Positions 18,418 through 29,300 of a DNA stretch of 64,000 nt are shown here, in pieces (position 1 is the stretch's first letter; each line of letters begins with the position of its first letter). The DNA comes from Bacteroidota bacterium (GTDB lineage Bacteria; Bacteroidota; Bacteroidia; Chitinophagales; Chitinophagaceae), in assembly GCA_023415275.1 (NCBI GenBank), contig JAEZLJ010000086.1, positions 1 to 64,000 on the forward strand. The letters are read 5' to 3'. Below the pieces are notes generated by a model. The model made no database searches and was not told where the DNA came from. It was given only the letters and a program-made list of their open reading frames with translations. A program made the translations under genes and the position numbers.

Positions 18418-19225
18418 AAAACTATTCTACCGATGCATGGGCGAGGGCGCTGTGGTAGTGTTGGTTCATGGTTTTGGAGAAGATGGTACCGTATGGCAAA
18501 ACCAATATGAGGCCTTCAAGGGACTAAAACTCATCATCCCGGATCTACCCGGAAGTGGACGATCGGAAATGATAGAAGACATGAGCATGGAAGGATTGGC
18601 CGAATCCGTAAAGTCATTGATCGAACATGAAACCGCATCCTTATTCTTCAAGGAAGGCGAACCCCATTCCGTCATCATGATTGGGCATAGCATGGGTGGG
18701 TATATCACCCTGGCCTTTGCAGCTAAATACCACCATATGCTGAGGGGGTTTGGCTTATTTCATTCTACCGCCTATGCAGACAGTGATGAAAAGAAGCAGA
18801 TCCGCCGGAAAGGGATTGAATTCATCCAGGCACATGGCGCTGCAGAATTTCTAAAAACAAGCACCCCTAATTTATTCAGTCCTGTAACAAAAGAAAAAAA
18901 TCCTCAACTAATCCAGGAGCAAATAGATCACACACACAACTTTTCTGCTGCAGCACTCGTTTCTTATTATGTGTCCATGATAAATCGGCCAGAGAGAACC
19001 GAGGTTTTGGAAAAGACCCATTTGCCGGTTTTATTTGTTTTGGGAAAATATGATACGGCAGTTCCTTTTAGGGATGGTTTAGAGCAATCTCACCTCCCGG
19101 AACTTTCGTATATTCATATACTTAACGAATCCGGCCATATGGGGATGATAGAAGAAAGAGTGGAAGCCGACAGGATATTAAAAGACTATATCGCCAGCGT
19201 TACAAAGACCACTCAGCCAGAATGA
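18386..19225 (+). CDS. Alpha/beta-fold hydrolase
   Basis: The 279-residue protein shows the oxyanion-hole motif VLVHGFGEDGTVW, the nucleophile elbow GHSMGG with Ser102, an acid residue in LGKYDTAVP and the catalytic His in NESGHMGM. There is no signal peptide, so it is probably cytoplasmic. It belongs to the broad alpha/beta hydrolase family of esterases and related enzymes; substrate cannot be read from sequence. It overlaps the Lnb-like gene by 32 bases and the PKD-protein gene by 4 (ATGA), placing the three in one translationally coupled unit. Confidence 0.85.
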   Translation: MEQKEITIKGKKLFYRCMGEGAVVVLVHGFGEDGTVWQNQYEAFKGLKLIIPDLPGSGRSEMIEDMSMEGLAESVKSLIEHETASLFFKEGEPHSVIMIGHSMGGYITLAFAAKYHHMLRGFGLFHSTAYADSDEKKQIRRKGIEFIQAHGAAEFLKTSTPNLFSPVTKEKNPQLIQEQIDHTHNFSAAALVSYYVSMINRPERTEVLEKTHLPVLFVLGKYDTAVPFRDGLEQSHLPELSYIHILNESGHMGMIEERVEADRILKDYIASVTKTTQPE

Positions 19226-21837
19226 AAAAAATCTTCCTGCTCATTGTTATTTGCCTGGGAACCCTTGCGGGGTATGCCAACCACATTACGGGCGGGGAAA
19301 TGTATTATACCCTTGTCTCACAATCAGGTAACAATTTTTCTTACCATGTGGTGCTTAAGCTTTACAGGGATTGTAATGCTCCTCCCGGGTCTGCACAATT
19401 AGACCCATCAGCCAGCATTGCTATTTTCAAAAACTCAGATAACAGCCTAATATGGGAAAAAAGCATTGCTAAAAATCCTACTGTTACGCTGGACCTTACC
19501 TCTCCCAGCCCCTGTATTCAAAATCCCCCGGATGTATGCTATGAGGTAGGATACTATGAGTTTGATGTTACACTACCTGGTATAGCAGAAGGTTATACTG
19601 TGGCCTATCAACGGTGTTGCCGGATTGCCGGTATCAATAACCTGATTGGATCAAACCAGGTAGGTGCCACATACACGGCGGAGATACCAGGCACTTCCAT
19701 ACTCCCTAATGCGCCCGCCAATAACAGCGCAAGGTTCACAGGAAAGGACACGGTCATCATCTGTGCCAATAATGCATTTTGTTATGACTTCAGCGCTTTT
19801 GATCCCGACAGCAATGATCCTTTGTTAAAAGATTCTCTGTCATACACTTTTTGCTCTGCCTACCTGGGAGGTGCACCCGGTGCTCCTGCTCCCAGCCCAC
19901 CTTTTAGCCCTCCCTACGCGGCGGTGCCTTATTCAAGGCCTTATTTTGGAGAATCTCCCCTTGGGCCCAATGTGACCCTGGATTCCAAAACAGGTATGAT
20001 CTGCGGCATAGCACCTGCAGTAGGAATATATGTAGTAACGGTTTGCGTGACTGAATACCGCAATGGAAAGCCAATTGCCACCCAAAGAAAGGATCTGCAG
20101 ATCAAGGTAGGAGATTGTAATGTGGCTGATGCTTTTTTAAAGCAGGAATACCTTTCCTGTGATGGCTTTACCTACACTTTTGGAAATGAAGCTCCTCCAT
20201 CAACCCTGATCAAGACTTATTTTTGGGATTTTGGTGATGGCTTTACTTCCACTGAACAACATCCTACACATACTTATGCTGATACCGGTACGTATGTTTT
20301 TAAACTGGCAATCAACAGGGGCGATGAATGTAGCGATAGTGCTATTTCCAGGATCAAGGTATACCCGGGCTTCTTTCCTGGCTTTACCTCCTCAGGTATT
20401 TGTGTCAATAAACCTACTTCCTTCTTTGATACTACAAAGACCAGGTATGGATTGATTGATTCCTGGGCATGGGACTTTGGTGATAATGATGCTCAAACTG
20501 ATTTTTCAAATATTCAAAACCCTACCTATACCTATACCAAGACAGGTACAAAAAACGTAAGGTTTATCGTGTCTAATAGTAAGGGTTGCCGTGACACTGT
20601 GTTCAAATCTATTGACATCATAGATAAACCTGTATTAACGCTGCCTTTTAAGGATACCCTGATATGCAATGGAGATACCCTGCAACTGCATGCCACTGGC
20701 CTTGGTGCCTTTAGCTGGTCTCCTGCTGCCAATATCATCAATCCTAACACTGCCGATCCATTGGTGCATCCCGCGTCCACTACCAGGTACACAGTACAAC
20801 TGGATGATAATGGCTGCCTGAATAACGACACGGTCCAGGTAAGGGTTGTAGATTTTGTCACACTGAAAGCTATGGCCGACACAGTCATTTGTCTTACCGA
20901 CTCTGTAAGGTTAAGTGCTACCGGTGATGGATTGAAATATGTATGGTCTCCGGCAGCTACTATTCAGAACCCTAATAGTGCCACCACTACTGCCTATCCT
21001 GCAGCTACCACCAACTACCTTGTCACAGCTACCATTGGCAGGTGCACTGCTACAGATAATGTCATAGTTACTACAGTACCATATCCTGGTTCTAATGCAG
21101 GTCCTGACACGGTGGTTTGTTTTAAAACCTCTGCCCAGTTACATGCAAGCATAAAAGGAAATTCATTTTTCTGGTCCCCGACCAATTCATTAGATGACCC
21201 TAACTCTTTAAACCCGGTAGCATCACCGGCGGGCACTACTTCCTATGTATTGACAGTATTGGATAATATCGGTTGTCCTAAACCTGGAAGAGACACCATT
21301 GTGGTCACTGTTAATCCGAAGGTGAATGCTTTTGCAGGTAATGACACTTCAGTGGTAGTGAACCAACCCTTATTGTTCAATGCTACAGGTGGAGAAAGCT
21401 ATTCCTGGTCGCCCCCTACTTCATTGAGCACGGATGATATCCATAACCCTATAGGTATATACAATGGAAGTTTTGACAGCATTACCTACCGGGTGATCGT
21501 TACCGATGAAAATAATTGCACTGATTCTGCTTTCATCACTGTCAAGATATTCAAGACTGACCCACAGGTGTTTGTTCCCACAGCCTTTACACCGAACAAT
21601 GATGGGAAAAACGATGTCTTCCGTCCCATTGCAGTAGGTATATTGAATATTGAATATTTCCGGGTTTTCAACCGGTGGGGACAGCTGGTGTTCAGCACCA
21701 CCACTAACGGAAAGGGTTGGGATGGAAAGATAGCCGGAAAAGAACAGGCCAGCGGCACCTTCGTATGGGTGGTAAAAGGAGTTGATTACACCGGCAAATC
21801 GGTCTTCGCCAAAGGTACCGTTACCCTCATCCGGTAA
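19222..21837 (+). CDS. PKD-domain surface protein with T9SS type B sorting domain
   Basis: The 871-residue secreted protein has a signal peptide (1-19), an N-terminal beta-rich domain with several Cys (HITGGEMYYTLV to about 300), two PKD domains (YFWDFGDGFTSTEQHPTHTY and WAWDFGDNDAQTDF) and four degenerate repeats of roughly 85-90 residues marked by DT-x-C and FSWSP/YVWSP. It ends in a gliding-motility-associated C-terminal domain (VFVPTAFTPNNDGKND, VFNRWGQLVF, GKGWDGKI) that targets it to the type IX system. It is probably a cell-surface adhesin-like protein. Start overlaps the hydrolase stop by 4 bases. Confidence 0.92.
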   Translation: MKKIFLLIVICLGTLAGYANHITGGEMYYTLVSQSGNNFSYHVVLKLYRDCNAPPGSAQLDPSASIAIFKNSDNSLIWEKSIAKNPTVTLDLTSPSPCIQNPPDVCYEVGYYEFDVTLPGIAEGYTVAYQRCCRIAGINNLIGSNQVGATYTAEIPGTSILPNAPANNSARFTGKDTVIICANNAFCYDFSAFDPDSNDPLLKDSLSYTFCSAYLGGAPGAPAPSPPFSPPYAAVPYSRPYFGESPLGPNVTLDSKTGMICGIAPAVGIYVVTVCVTEYRNGKPIATQRKDLQIKVGDCNVADAFLKQEYLSCDGFTYTFGNEAPPSTLIKTYFWDFGDGFTSTEQHPTHTYADTGTYVFKLAINRGDECSDSAISRIKVYPGFFPGFTSSGICVNKPTSFFDTTKTRYGLIDSWAWDFGDNDAQTDFSNIQNPTYTYTKTGTKNVRFIVSNSKGCRDTVFKSIDIIDKPVLTLPFKDTLICNGDTLQLHATGLGAFSWSPAANIINPNTADPLVHPASTTRYTVQLDDNGCLNNDTVQVRVVDFVTLKAMADTVICLTDSVRLSATGDGLKYVWSPAATIQNPNSATTTAYPAATTNYLVTATIGRCTATDNVIVTTVPYPGSNAGPDTVVCFKTSAQLHASIKGNSFFWSPTNSLDDPNSLNPVASPAGTTSYVLTVLDNIGCPKPGRDTIVVTVNPKVNAFAGNDTSVVVNQPLLFNATGGESYSWSPPTSLSTDDIHNPIGIYNGSFDSITYRVIVTDENNCTDSAFITVKIFKTDPQVFVPTAFTPNNDGKNDVFRPIAVGILNIEYFRVFNRWGQLVFSTTTNGKGWDGKIAGKEQASGTFVWVVKGVDYTGKSVFAKGTVTLIR

Positions 21838-21940
21838 TTCAGTACTTCAGGAATTTCCTGGTTGTTTAAACTCCAAACAAAAATTCCCCTGCTGCCATTC
21901 GGCCCGGTTACAATTACCATGTGTGCTCGGATCGATCATT

Positions 21941-21948
21941 TATCTTCG
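21941..21948 (+). promoter_or_regulatory. -7 box of the SDR gene
   Basis: TATCTTCG, one base off TAnnTTTG, ends five bases before the ATG at 21954. No clear -33 TTG. Another probable short- or no-leader promoter. Confidence 0.5.
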
Positions 21949-21953
21949 CTTGC

Positions 21954-22724
21954 ATGAATCAAATAGTTTTCATTACAGGCACTACCTCCGGCTTTGGGGA
22001 AGCCTGTGCCTTGCTTTTTGCAAAGAATGGCTACAATCTTATACTGAATGGACGCAGGGAAGAACGGCTGCAAGTACAGAAGCAATACCTGGAAGAAAAA
22101 TATGGCATTCAATGCCTGGTCGCAGTTTTTGATGTAAGGGATCAGAAGGCAGTTTTTGAATCTGTGAACAGCTTTCCGGAAGAATGGAAACAGGTGGATA
22201 TATTGGTTAATAATGCGGGGCTGGCCCTTGGCCGGGACCTGTTTGATAAAGCCAGCCTGGATGATTGGGATACGATGATCGATACCAATGTCAAGGGACT
22301 TTTATATGTGTCGAAGGCTGTGCTCCCAGGCATGATCAAAAAGAAGAAAGGACATATTATTAATGTAGGCTCTACTGCCGCCAAGGAAGCCTACGAAGGA
22401 GGAAATGTGTATTGCGCCTCCAAATCGGCTGTTGATGCCATAAGCAAGGCTATGCGTATTGACCTGTTGCAACATTCTATCAAGGTCACCGCCATCCACC
22501 CCGGTGCTGCAGAAACAGAGTTCTCGCTGGTAAGGTTTAAAGGGTCAGAAGACACGGCTAAAAAAGTGTATGAAGGATACAAACCATTGTCCGCCGCCGA
22601 TGTGGCAGACATTATTTATTATACCGCTACACTGCCGCCCCATGTATGTATCAATGACCTGGTAGTGACCTGTACGCAGCAGGCCAATTCCTTTGTTTTT
22701 AACAAATCCGGCGCGGAAGAATAA
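21954..22724 (+). CDS. Short-chain dehydrogenase/reductase, YdfG-like (3-hydroxy acid dehydrogenase type)
   Basis: The 256-residue protein has the NAD(P)-binding motif TGTTSGFGEACA, NNAG at 86-89 and the catalytic triad Ser140, Tyr153, Lys157 (YCASK). The run HPGAAETEFSLVRFKG and the C-terminal YYTATLPPHVCINDL are typical of the YdfG branch, NADP-dependent enzymes acting on 3-hydroxy acids such as serine or allo-threonine. I use 21954 rather than the ATG at 21921 because the promoter box lies between them and residues from MNQIVFITG match the family start. Confidence 0.9.
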   Translation: MNQIVFITGTTSGFGEACALLFAKNGYNLILNGRREERLQVQKQYLEEKYGIQCLVAVFDVRDQKAVFESVNSFPEEWKQVDILVNNAGLALGRDLFDKASLDDWDTMIDTNVKGLLYVSKAVLPGMIKKKKGHIINVGSTAAKEAYEGGNVYCASKSAVDAISKAMRIDLLQHSIKVTAIHPGAAETEFSLVRFKGSEDTAKKVYEGYKPLSAADVADIIYYTATLPPHVCINDLVVTCTQQANSFVFNKSGAEE

Positions 22725-22784
22725 GAACTGGCACTGTGCAGGGTGCTGCTTTTCTATTAGCTTTATACATCATTATATCCTTCT

Positions 22785-23249
22785 ATGAAAAACCTCATCA
22801 TCCTGTTATTGCTCACATCTGCCAGCTCCTACTCCTTTTCACAGGAAGTAATTAAAGCTCAATCCTGCAATGATTCATTGATACTACAGCAGGCTGACAG
22901 CATCAAGAAAGCAGTGGCTCCTGAAGGATTTACCCTTCTCAGGGAAAACTCTATCACCATGGAAAGCCAGTATGAAGTGCCGGTGATAGTTCCCTTGCAG
23001 GAAAGATCATTATACCATTTTGTATTCATTGGCGACCATGGTGCTAACCAGGTAGAAGTAAGACTGATAGATTCAGATGGCAATATGGTAATCTATGAAA
23101 AACGAAGCCGCAGTGAAAGCAATTTTATATCCTTCTCTTACGTACCTAAGATGACATTATTCCATCAATTCAGGGTTTTACAGGTAAACAAAAAGAAGAA
23201 GAAAGGACTTTGTGGATACGTCATGCTGTTTAAAAAAACAAAGGCCTGA
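22785..23249 (+). CDS. Small secreted protein of unknown function
   Basis: The 154-residue product has a signal peptide (MKNLIILLLLTSASSYSFSQ). The body is mixed alpha/beta: a short Cys- and Ser-rich segment (AQSCNDSLILQQADSIKKAV), then beta strands with LYHFVFIGDHGANQVEVRLI, and a Lys-rich stretch near the C-terminus (VNKKKKKGLCGYVMLFKKT). I do not recognise a named domain. A hairpin follows immediately and the convergent sprA lies beyond it. Confidence 0.7.
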   Translation: MKNLIILLLLTSASSYSFSQEVIKAQSCNDSLILQQADSIKKAVAPEGFTLLRENSITMESQYEVPVIVPLQERSLYHFVFIGDHGANQVEVRLIDSDGNMVIYEKRSRSESNFISFSYVPKMTLFHQFRVLQVNKKKKKGLCGYVMLFKKTKA

Positions 23250-23254
23250 AACAA

Positions 23255-23280
23255 GGAAGCCTCAAATGATTGAGGCTTCC
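23255..23280. terminator. Bidirectional hairpin between convergent genes
   Basis: GGAAGCCTCA and TGAGGCTTCC form a perfect 10-bp stem with a 6-base loop between the stop of the 22785-23249 gene and that of sprA (23309). The plus strand lacks a strong T-run; the minus strand has a seven-T run about 15 bases beyond. It probably serves both genes. Confidence 0.65.
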
Positions 23281-23308
23281 GATATCTTTCACTTCATTTT
23301 CCTTATTG

Positions 23309-26300
23309 TTATTGCGATAATGACACACGGATCTGCACACCTGCCCTTGTTGTAGTAATGGGAGCTGTGGTGGCTATTTTTGGAATGGTCCTGTTCTGTT
23401 CAAAGTACAGCTTGATATTCACCCTGTTATTCATCACATAATCAATGGAAGGTGCTATCCTGACCACTTTCTGCCCAGCAGTTCCAAAAGCGGTATTCTG
23501 GTCAAGCTTGGTATTGGCAGTGGCATCATCCCTCAGGCTGAAATCAAAACGCATCGTCACATCATTATCCAGCCCTTTTCCGCTTTTACCGATCTTGATG
23601 TTTCGTAAGAAAGGCACCCCTCTTTTACGCCAATCCACTCCAATTGAGTATTCCGTAGAGCGATTCTCTGCCAATTGATAGTCCACCAGGCTTAAGCTTA
23701 ACTGCCTGGACTTCTTATATTCAAACCTGGCAGCTAATTGGTTGGTGAACGACATATCCACTCCCACCAATGGGCTGAACTGCTCACTGATGGTGATATT
23801 AGGCACCAGGAAGTAAGGAATATAGTTACCGCTTTGCGTATCCCTGAAGTATGGATAGCCCACTCTTAATGGATCCATAAACAGGAGTGCTGTATTAAAG
23901 CTGTTCATGCTCAATGTGCTGTTGTATCCATGCCGCACGGTAAAGCTGGTGAATACTTTTTCCATACCCTTAATGCGCGTCAAACCATTATAAGTGATAT
24001 TCCAGTTGGGTTTGGGTATCAGGCTGGAGAAAGGATTGGCTCTTAGGTTTGGATTAGAATTCTTGATCAGCTGAATGCTCATCGGATCCTTTTTAGTATA
24101 GGCAGCCAAAAAGGCCGGTATCAACACATCCTGGGCATATCGTCCATAACCCTGCACATAACCATCAGGCGTAGTGGCAGTTGGATCGGCATAAACATTC
24201 TTTCCACCTAAGCGCTGCGACAACAACAACCTGTTAGCCTCGAATTGTTTAAAGGTCTCAGATATCTCGTTAGGGTCAAATTTGGTGAATAGGGTCTGGT
24301 AAGAGATATAACTCATGCTGAAGCTACCAGTAGCATATGGGTTGAAGCGTTGCAGCTTGGAATCAACACCGCCGGTATCTTTAAATAATTCAGAGTAATT
24401 CTTATCATAGGTCCTGTCAAGATTCAGATCAATGTTCAGGTCACGTATTGGACTAATTTGGGCAGTGATGCTTATGTGCTGGTTGTAACGCTGTTGAATC
24501 AACGCGTTGAACAAAGAGTCACGTGTCAGCAAACCCTTTCTTCCAAATTCGTTAATGTCACTGGTATCCGGCTGGTAACCCAATATATATTTCCAACCAG
24601 GATTACCGGTTCCTAAATTCATTCCTAACACCCTGGTACTATCCAGGTAACCGGGCAACAGGGTTCCCAGGTCTTCAGTGTATTGCACACCCACCCTCTT
24701 TACAGAGGTCACCAGGCGCGCAAAGAATTTACCCACGCCCGAAACATTGGGCATCTGGTTAGGATCCTTTACTTTCCTTTTATTAGAGGTGTCTTTAACA
24801 GTGGGCGCAGGTTTTGGAGCCACCGGCGCATCACTGTACACTGCTCTTAAAAACCGCCATTTAGTGTATAAACGGTCAAAATCAAAATCTGCGGTCAGGT
24901 TCCTCGTCTGCCCATTCACCAATGTATTTCCCAGTTCTCTTGCCAGCAAGGATGCAGCTACCCAATCATACTTGGCTGCATAAGTAGCTCTTACCGTGGT
25001 CCAATCCAGCAATGGCAGCTTTGAGGTAGGCAGATTATAGGTCAGGGAAGCTTCCTGGTGGTAGTGGGTATTACGCCCGCCAGACCAGAAATTACGCTTC
25101 ACCGTATCCTTCTTTTCTTTAGTATCTATATGTCCGAATGGCTCATCCACGCGGGCATTGTTTACCGCATTGAAGTCAAGCGTCAGAGACCTTGTCAGGT
25201 CCCAGCGCAGGGAATAGTACCTGTCGAAATAGAAGAATTTATTAAAGGTCTCAGGTAGCTTGAACGATGTACCTACATTCCTGTTGCGCAACACGCCAAA
25301 CTGCCTGAACACATCTGCCTTTATGGAAACCAGTGATGGTTTATAGTTGAAGTTGAAATCCCTGATCAGGGCCAGCCAGGGAGAATTGGACTTGAACACC
25401 TTCTTCAGGGGCTCAATGAATTTAGGCTGGGGAGAATAGTTGTATCCTATTGCCGCCCTGGTCCTTTTCACATCTTCCAGTTCAATGATCGGGTTGGTCC
25501 TTTGCTGGTGAATGAAAGAATAATTCAGGTCAATATTTGAGATATCCCAGGGCTGTGCCGGTTTGCCATTTGTCTTATTCTTTTTAACGCTGGTAAAGTT
25601 CAACGTCTTGATGGTGGTTTCATCTATTGCATCCCTCCTGATAGAATCTGCAATGGATTTGGAAGAAGCCGCATCTATCTTCTGATTTAGCTTCAGATCC
25701 AGGTCATAAGGATCATATTCCGGGGTAGTGGTTGTTTTACTATACCCTGCATACATCGGTATCTGGATACCAGATGAGCGGGGTAACAATCTGCCCAGGT
25801 CCAGGTTAGTACTGATGTCGTATTGTGAGAAGGTTTCCCTGCTTCTTTCATTTACTTTTTGCTCCAGGGTACCAAAGCCTATACTTCTCATGCTACCGCT
25901 AATGTTGATATTACCCAGGTCGGCCAACCTGATATCAACACGGCCTAATGCGGCATACCCTCCCTTTTCATCCAGCTTGGATAAACGCAACTCATTGAAC
26001 CAGGCTTCAGTATTTACTGTTTCCTGGCCTATGTTCTCAATACCCAGGAACATACCCCTCACCTCTCCAAGGTTGGGATTGCCCATTACGGCAAATGTTT
26101 TTCCATCCGCTCCCTTTTCCTGGAAATATACAGATGGAGAGCCACCCGTACTATTCCTTCGCGTTTTCAGTTGGGTTAGGATGCCCAGGTCAAAGTCCAG
26201 GTTATTCTCCGCCGGCCATATGCCAAGTGAATCTCTTGTTCCCCATGGAGTAATGCGCAATGGTATCTTAACCTCGTAATAGTTGCTTACAAAATCATTT

Positions 26301-29300
26301 CCTATCCTCACCACCGCATTCAGGTCACCATCATTAATATGTGTTCCGGGGATCAGCATATCCTCCGCATGTACGAACATCTTGAGGCTACCATATTGGC
26401 GCAGGTCAAGGCTCATGGTCTTGAAAACACCACGGGCCTCAGTCTGCAACAGGTTATTCAACCTCAGGCTCAGTGATTGTTCATTCAAAAGCAATTGCAC
26501 ATTATTGTTGCTGATCTGCTGCTGGCGCTCAATACCGGGCGATTGGCGGTAAGGTATGGGCGTTCTTTGATCATTCTCTTCCAGGTTCACTGACAATACA
26601 TTCACCTTGGTAGGATCATTAGTAGGCAGCGGCACATAATTACCTGTGGTATCCACCTCGTAAGTAAACTTCCTCCACTGGTTCCTAACCAGCTCCAGCT
26701 TGGCAAAACGAAGCACTGTAGTATCCTCAAAATCTGTAAGGAACATCCTCATAAAGCGGATGGACTTCAAGTCGGGGATATTACCCACCTTAGCCTGGAA
26801 ATCTTTTACAGGTATGCGGAACAGGAACCATTTCTCTGTACGTGATGAACCATCAGCCAAACGAACATTAGCCTCCCTGATATCGGTTATGTACTTGTTG
26901 TTTTGCTGATCCATACCAGGCTTCAATTCCACCCGGTACTGGAAATATTCTTCCACTTCATTCAGTGTGTTGTCACGGTTCAATTCTTCCTGGTCAGGAT
27001 ATAATGTAAACGCATTGGTAAACTGGTCGGTACTGGTGGCCACAGGTGAGTTACCGTGCGGGTTGTTGATATTTTTATAGCGTTGCAGAATACCAGCTAC
27101 AGGAGATGCATCATAAGCAGGGTCGCGGTAGCCTTTAAAATTATCGGCAGAAGGATCGGCCTCCGCTGCTTTGAATGCAGGCGAATTGGCCCCCACTACG
27201 GTGGCAAGATCCTGGAGGTAGGGCTGGAACTTACGTTGCTCAGCCGTATCAGTCAAACCATCAAAGCCTACATCCTGGAAAGGCCTGTCATTAGGATCGT
27301 TACTAAAGGCATTGGTTACCTGGATCGGGTTCCTGGGCACCTTGCCCCATACGGTTTCGTCCACCGGAAGGTTAGGTTGTGTGGGGGTAGGCAAACCATT
27401 TTCATACAGTCGCTGGCCATCATGCAGCACATCTTCTGATATATTGCCCAGGTCAAAATACAACTCGCCACCCTGTGGGTTCCTGTTATTAATAAAAGGA
27501 TCCTGCACCCAAAACTCAATGAACTCAATATTGCTGGTCTCAAAATCTGTCTGATCTATGCTGCGCATGATACCACCCCAGGATTTCCGTGGAGTGTTCA
27601 ATCCGCCATTAGAAGGGTTCAGGTCTGTTGTTCTGAAATTGTATGGACCTCTCTCCTTTGGATAATAGGCCATGTCGAAAGTAGTCAACAGGTTTTGTCC
27701 TAAATCATTAGTGCGCTGGGGGAATATCTCTGTTGATAATACCTGCCTGGTCTCCGGCTTTGACAATTCGGCGGGGTCATTCCGCAAGGGATTGTTGGAG
27801 TTCTTTCTTTCCTGCAGTACAGGCTCAATATTATACCATGCCAGCTTGGCCCGGTTGTATCCACTGGCCAGGTTATTATTCAGGGTAGCTTCAGGAAAGA
27901 GAATGTTTCCATTTTGATCCGGTGAATTCTGTGGCACAGAAGCCAGTGTCCAGCTGATCAATGGGAACCTCAGGTCCACCGTACTACGTGTTCCTTCAAA
28001 ATCATCTATATATATGACTCCATCTCCTCCTTCACCAATCTGTGGGGCATGACCCGGCTTTAACATGGCCGCCTCACCATAGGCTGTAATAGAAGACATG
28101 GCCTTGGTGGAATAAAAAGGTAATTTATTCAACCATTTGGTCATGCGCGGAAAGTCATTGCGGTAATCGAAGTCGGTACCATACATGGTATTACGGATCG
28201 GGTCTTCGCCATAGCCCTGCTTGGTAAAGAATGGGCGCTCGCTCAATCGTACCATGGTGGCACCTACGGTCAGGTGACGGTTCACCAGGTAATCCAGGCG
28301 TAAGCCCAGGTAGTTTCTTTGCTGCAGTCCAAAAGTGGCATTGTTCTCAAACTGCACCTGCACCGGCAGGCCAGATTGAATGATGGCAGGATTGGTAATG
28401 CGCAACGTTCCCAGGTCATAATTGATCTCGTAATCTATATTCTCCTGCAGGATCCTGCCTCCTGCGGTTACACTTACAGAGCCTCTTGGAATATTAAAAC
28501 CTAACTGGTACTCTGAGTTCACGGCAGATTTAGACCTTCCCACCAGCTTGAACCGGTCAAGGTTGGTATAGTTCTGCGCAATAGCTTTAATAGTATCATA
28601 TAATGGATAGAAAAGATACTTCTCGGCCTCGGCCTGCGAAGGATACACATAATCCAGGTCGTGGCCAAAAGGTTCCAGCACCGGGAATATGATCCGGCTC
28701 TGGGAGGAGATGACCGTAAATCCTTCAATATAATCAAACAGCCCATCCGGCTGTGGATCGTTCTGGTTATTCAACCTGTCAAGGTTATCCAGTTGTATGA
28801 TGGGTACACCTTTAAAATCTGGCAGTACATTGGCAGGTGGCAAATACCTTTTATCACCGGCACTGGGTTCCTCGTAGGTAACATCCAGCCTGAAGTCATT
28901 TCTCTCGAGTTGGCCAAATCCAACACTGTACACATTTTTCATCATCAGGTCCCATATAGGCAGATTGGTGCGCTGGGAGGTGGCCTTTATTAATTTTAGG
29001 AACAATACCTTTTGAGTATTCCCCGTGCTGTCGGGTGGAATATCCTGGGAGAACTCGCCCACCTGGTAGATCTTTCCATTAGAAGTGTATTGAAAAGCAA
29101 CTCCCACCACTTCATCAGGCTGCAATGGCTGGTTCAATGAAATAAACCCTATCTGTGGATTGAAGTAATATTCGCTGGGCTGGAGTTTACGGGCAAATGT
29201 CTTTTCAAAATCCTGCACCGGCTGAAAGCCTAAACCGGTCAATGTCTGCTGCACCAGGCTTGAGTTACGGGTATTAGGATTAGTAGATAGTACATTGAAA

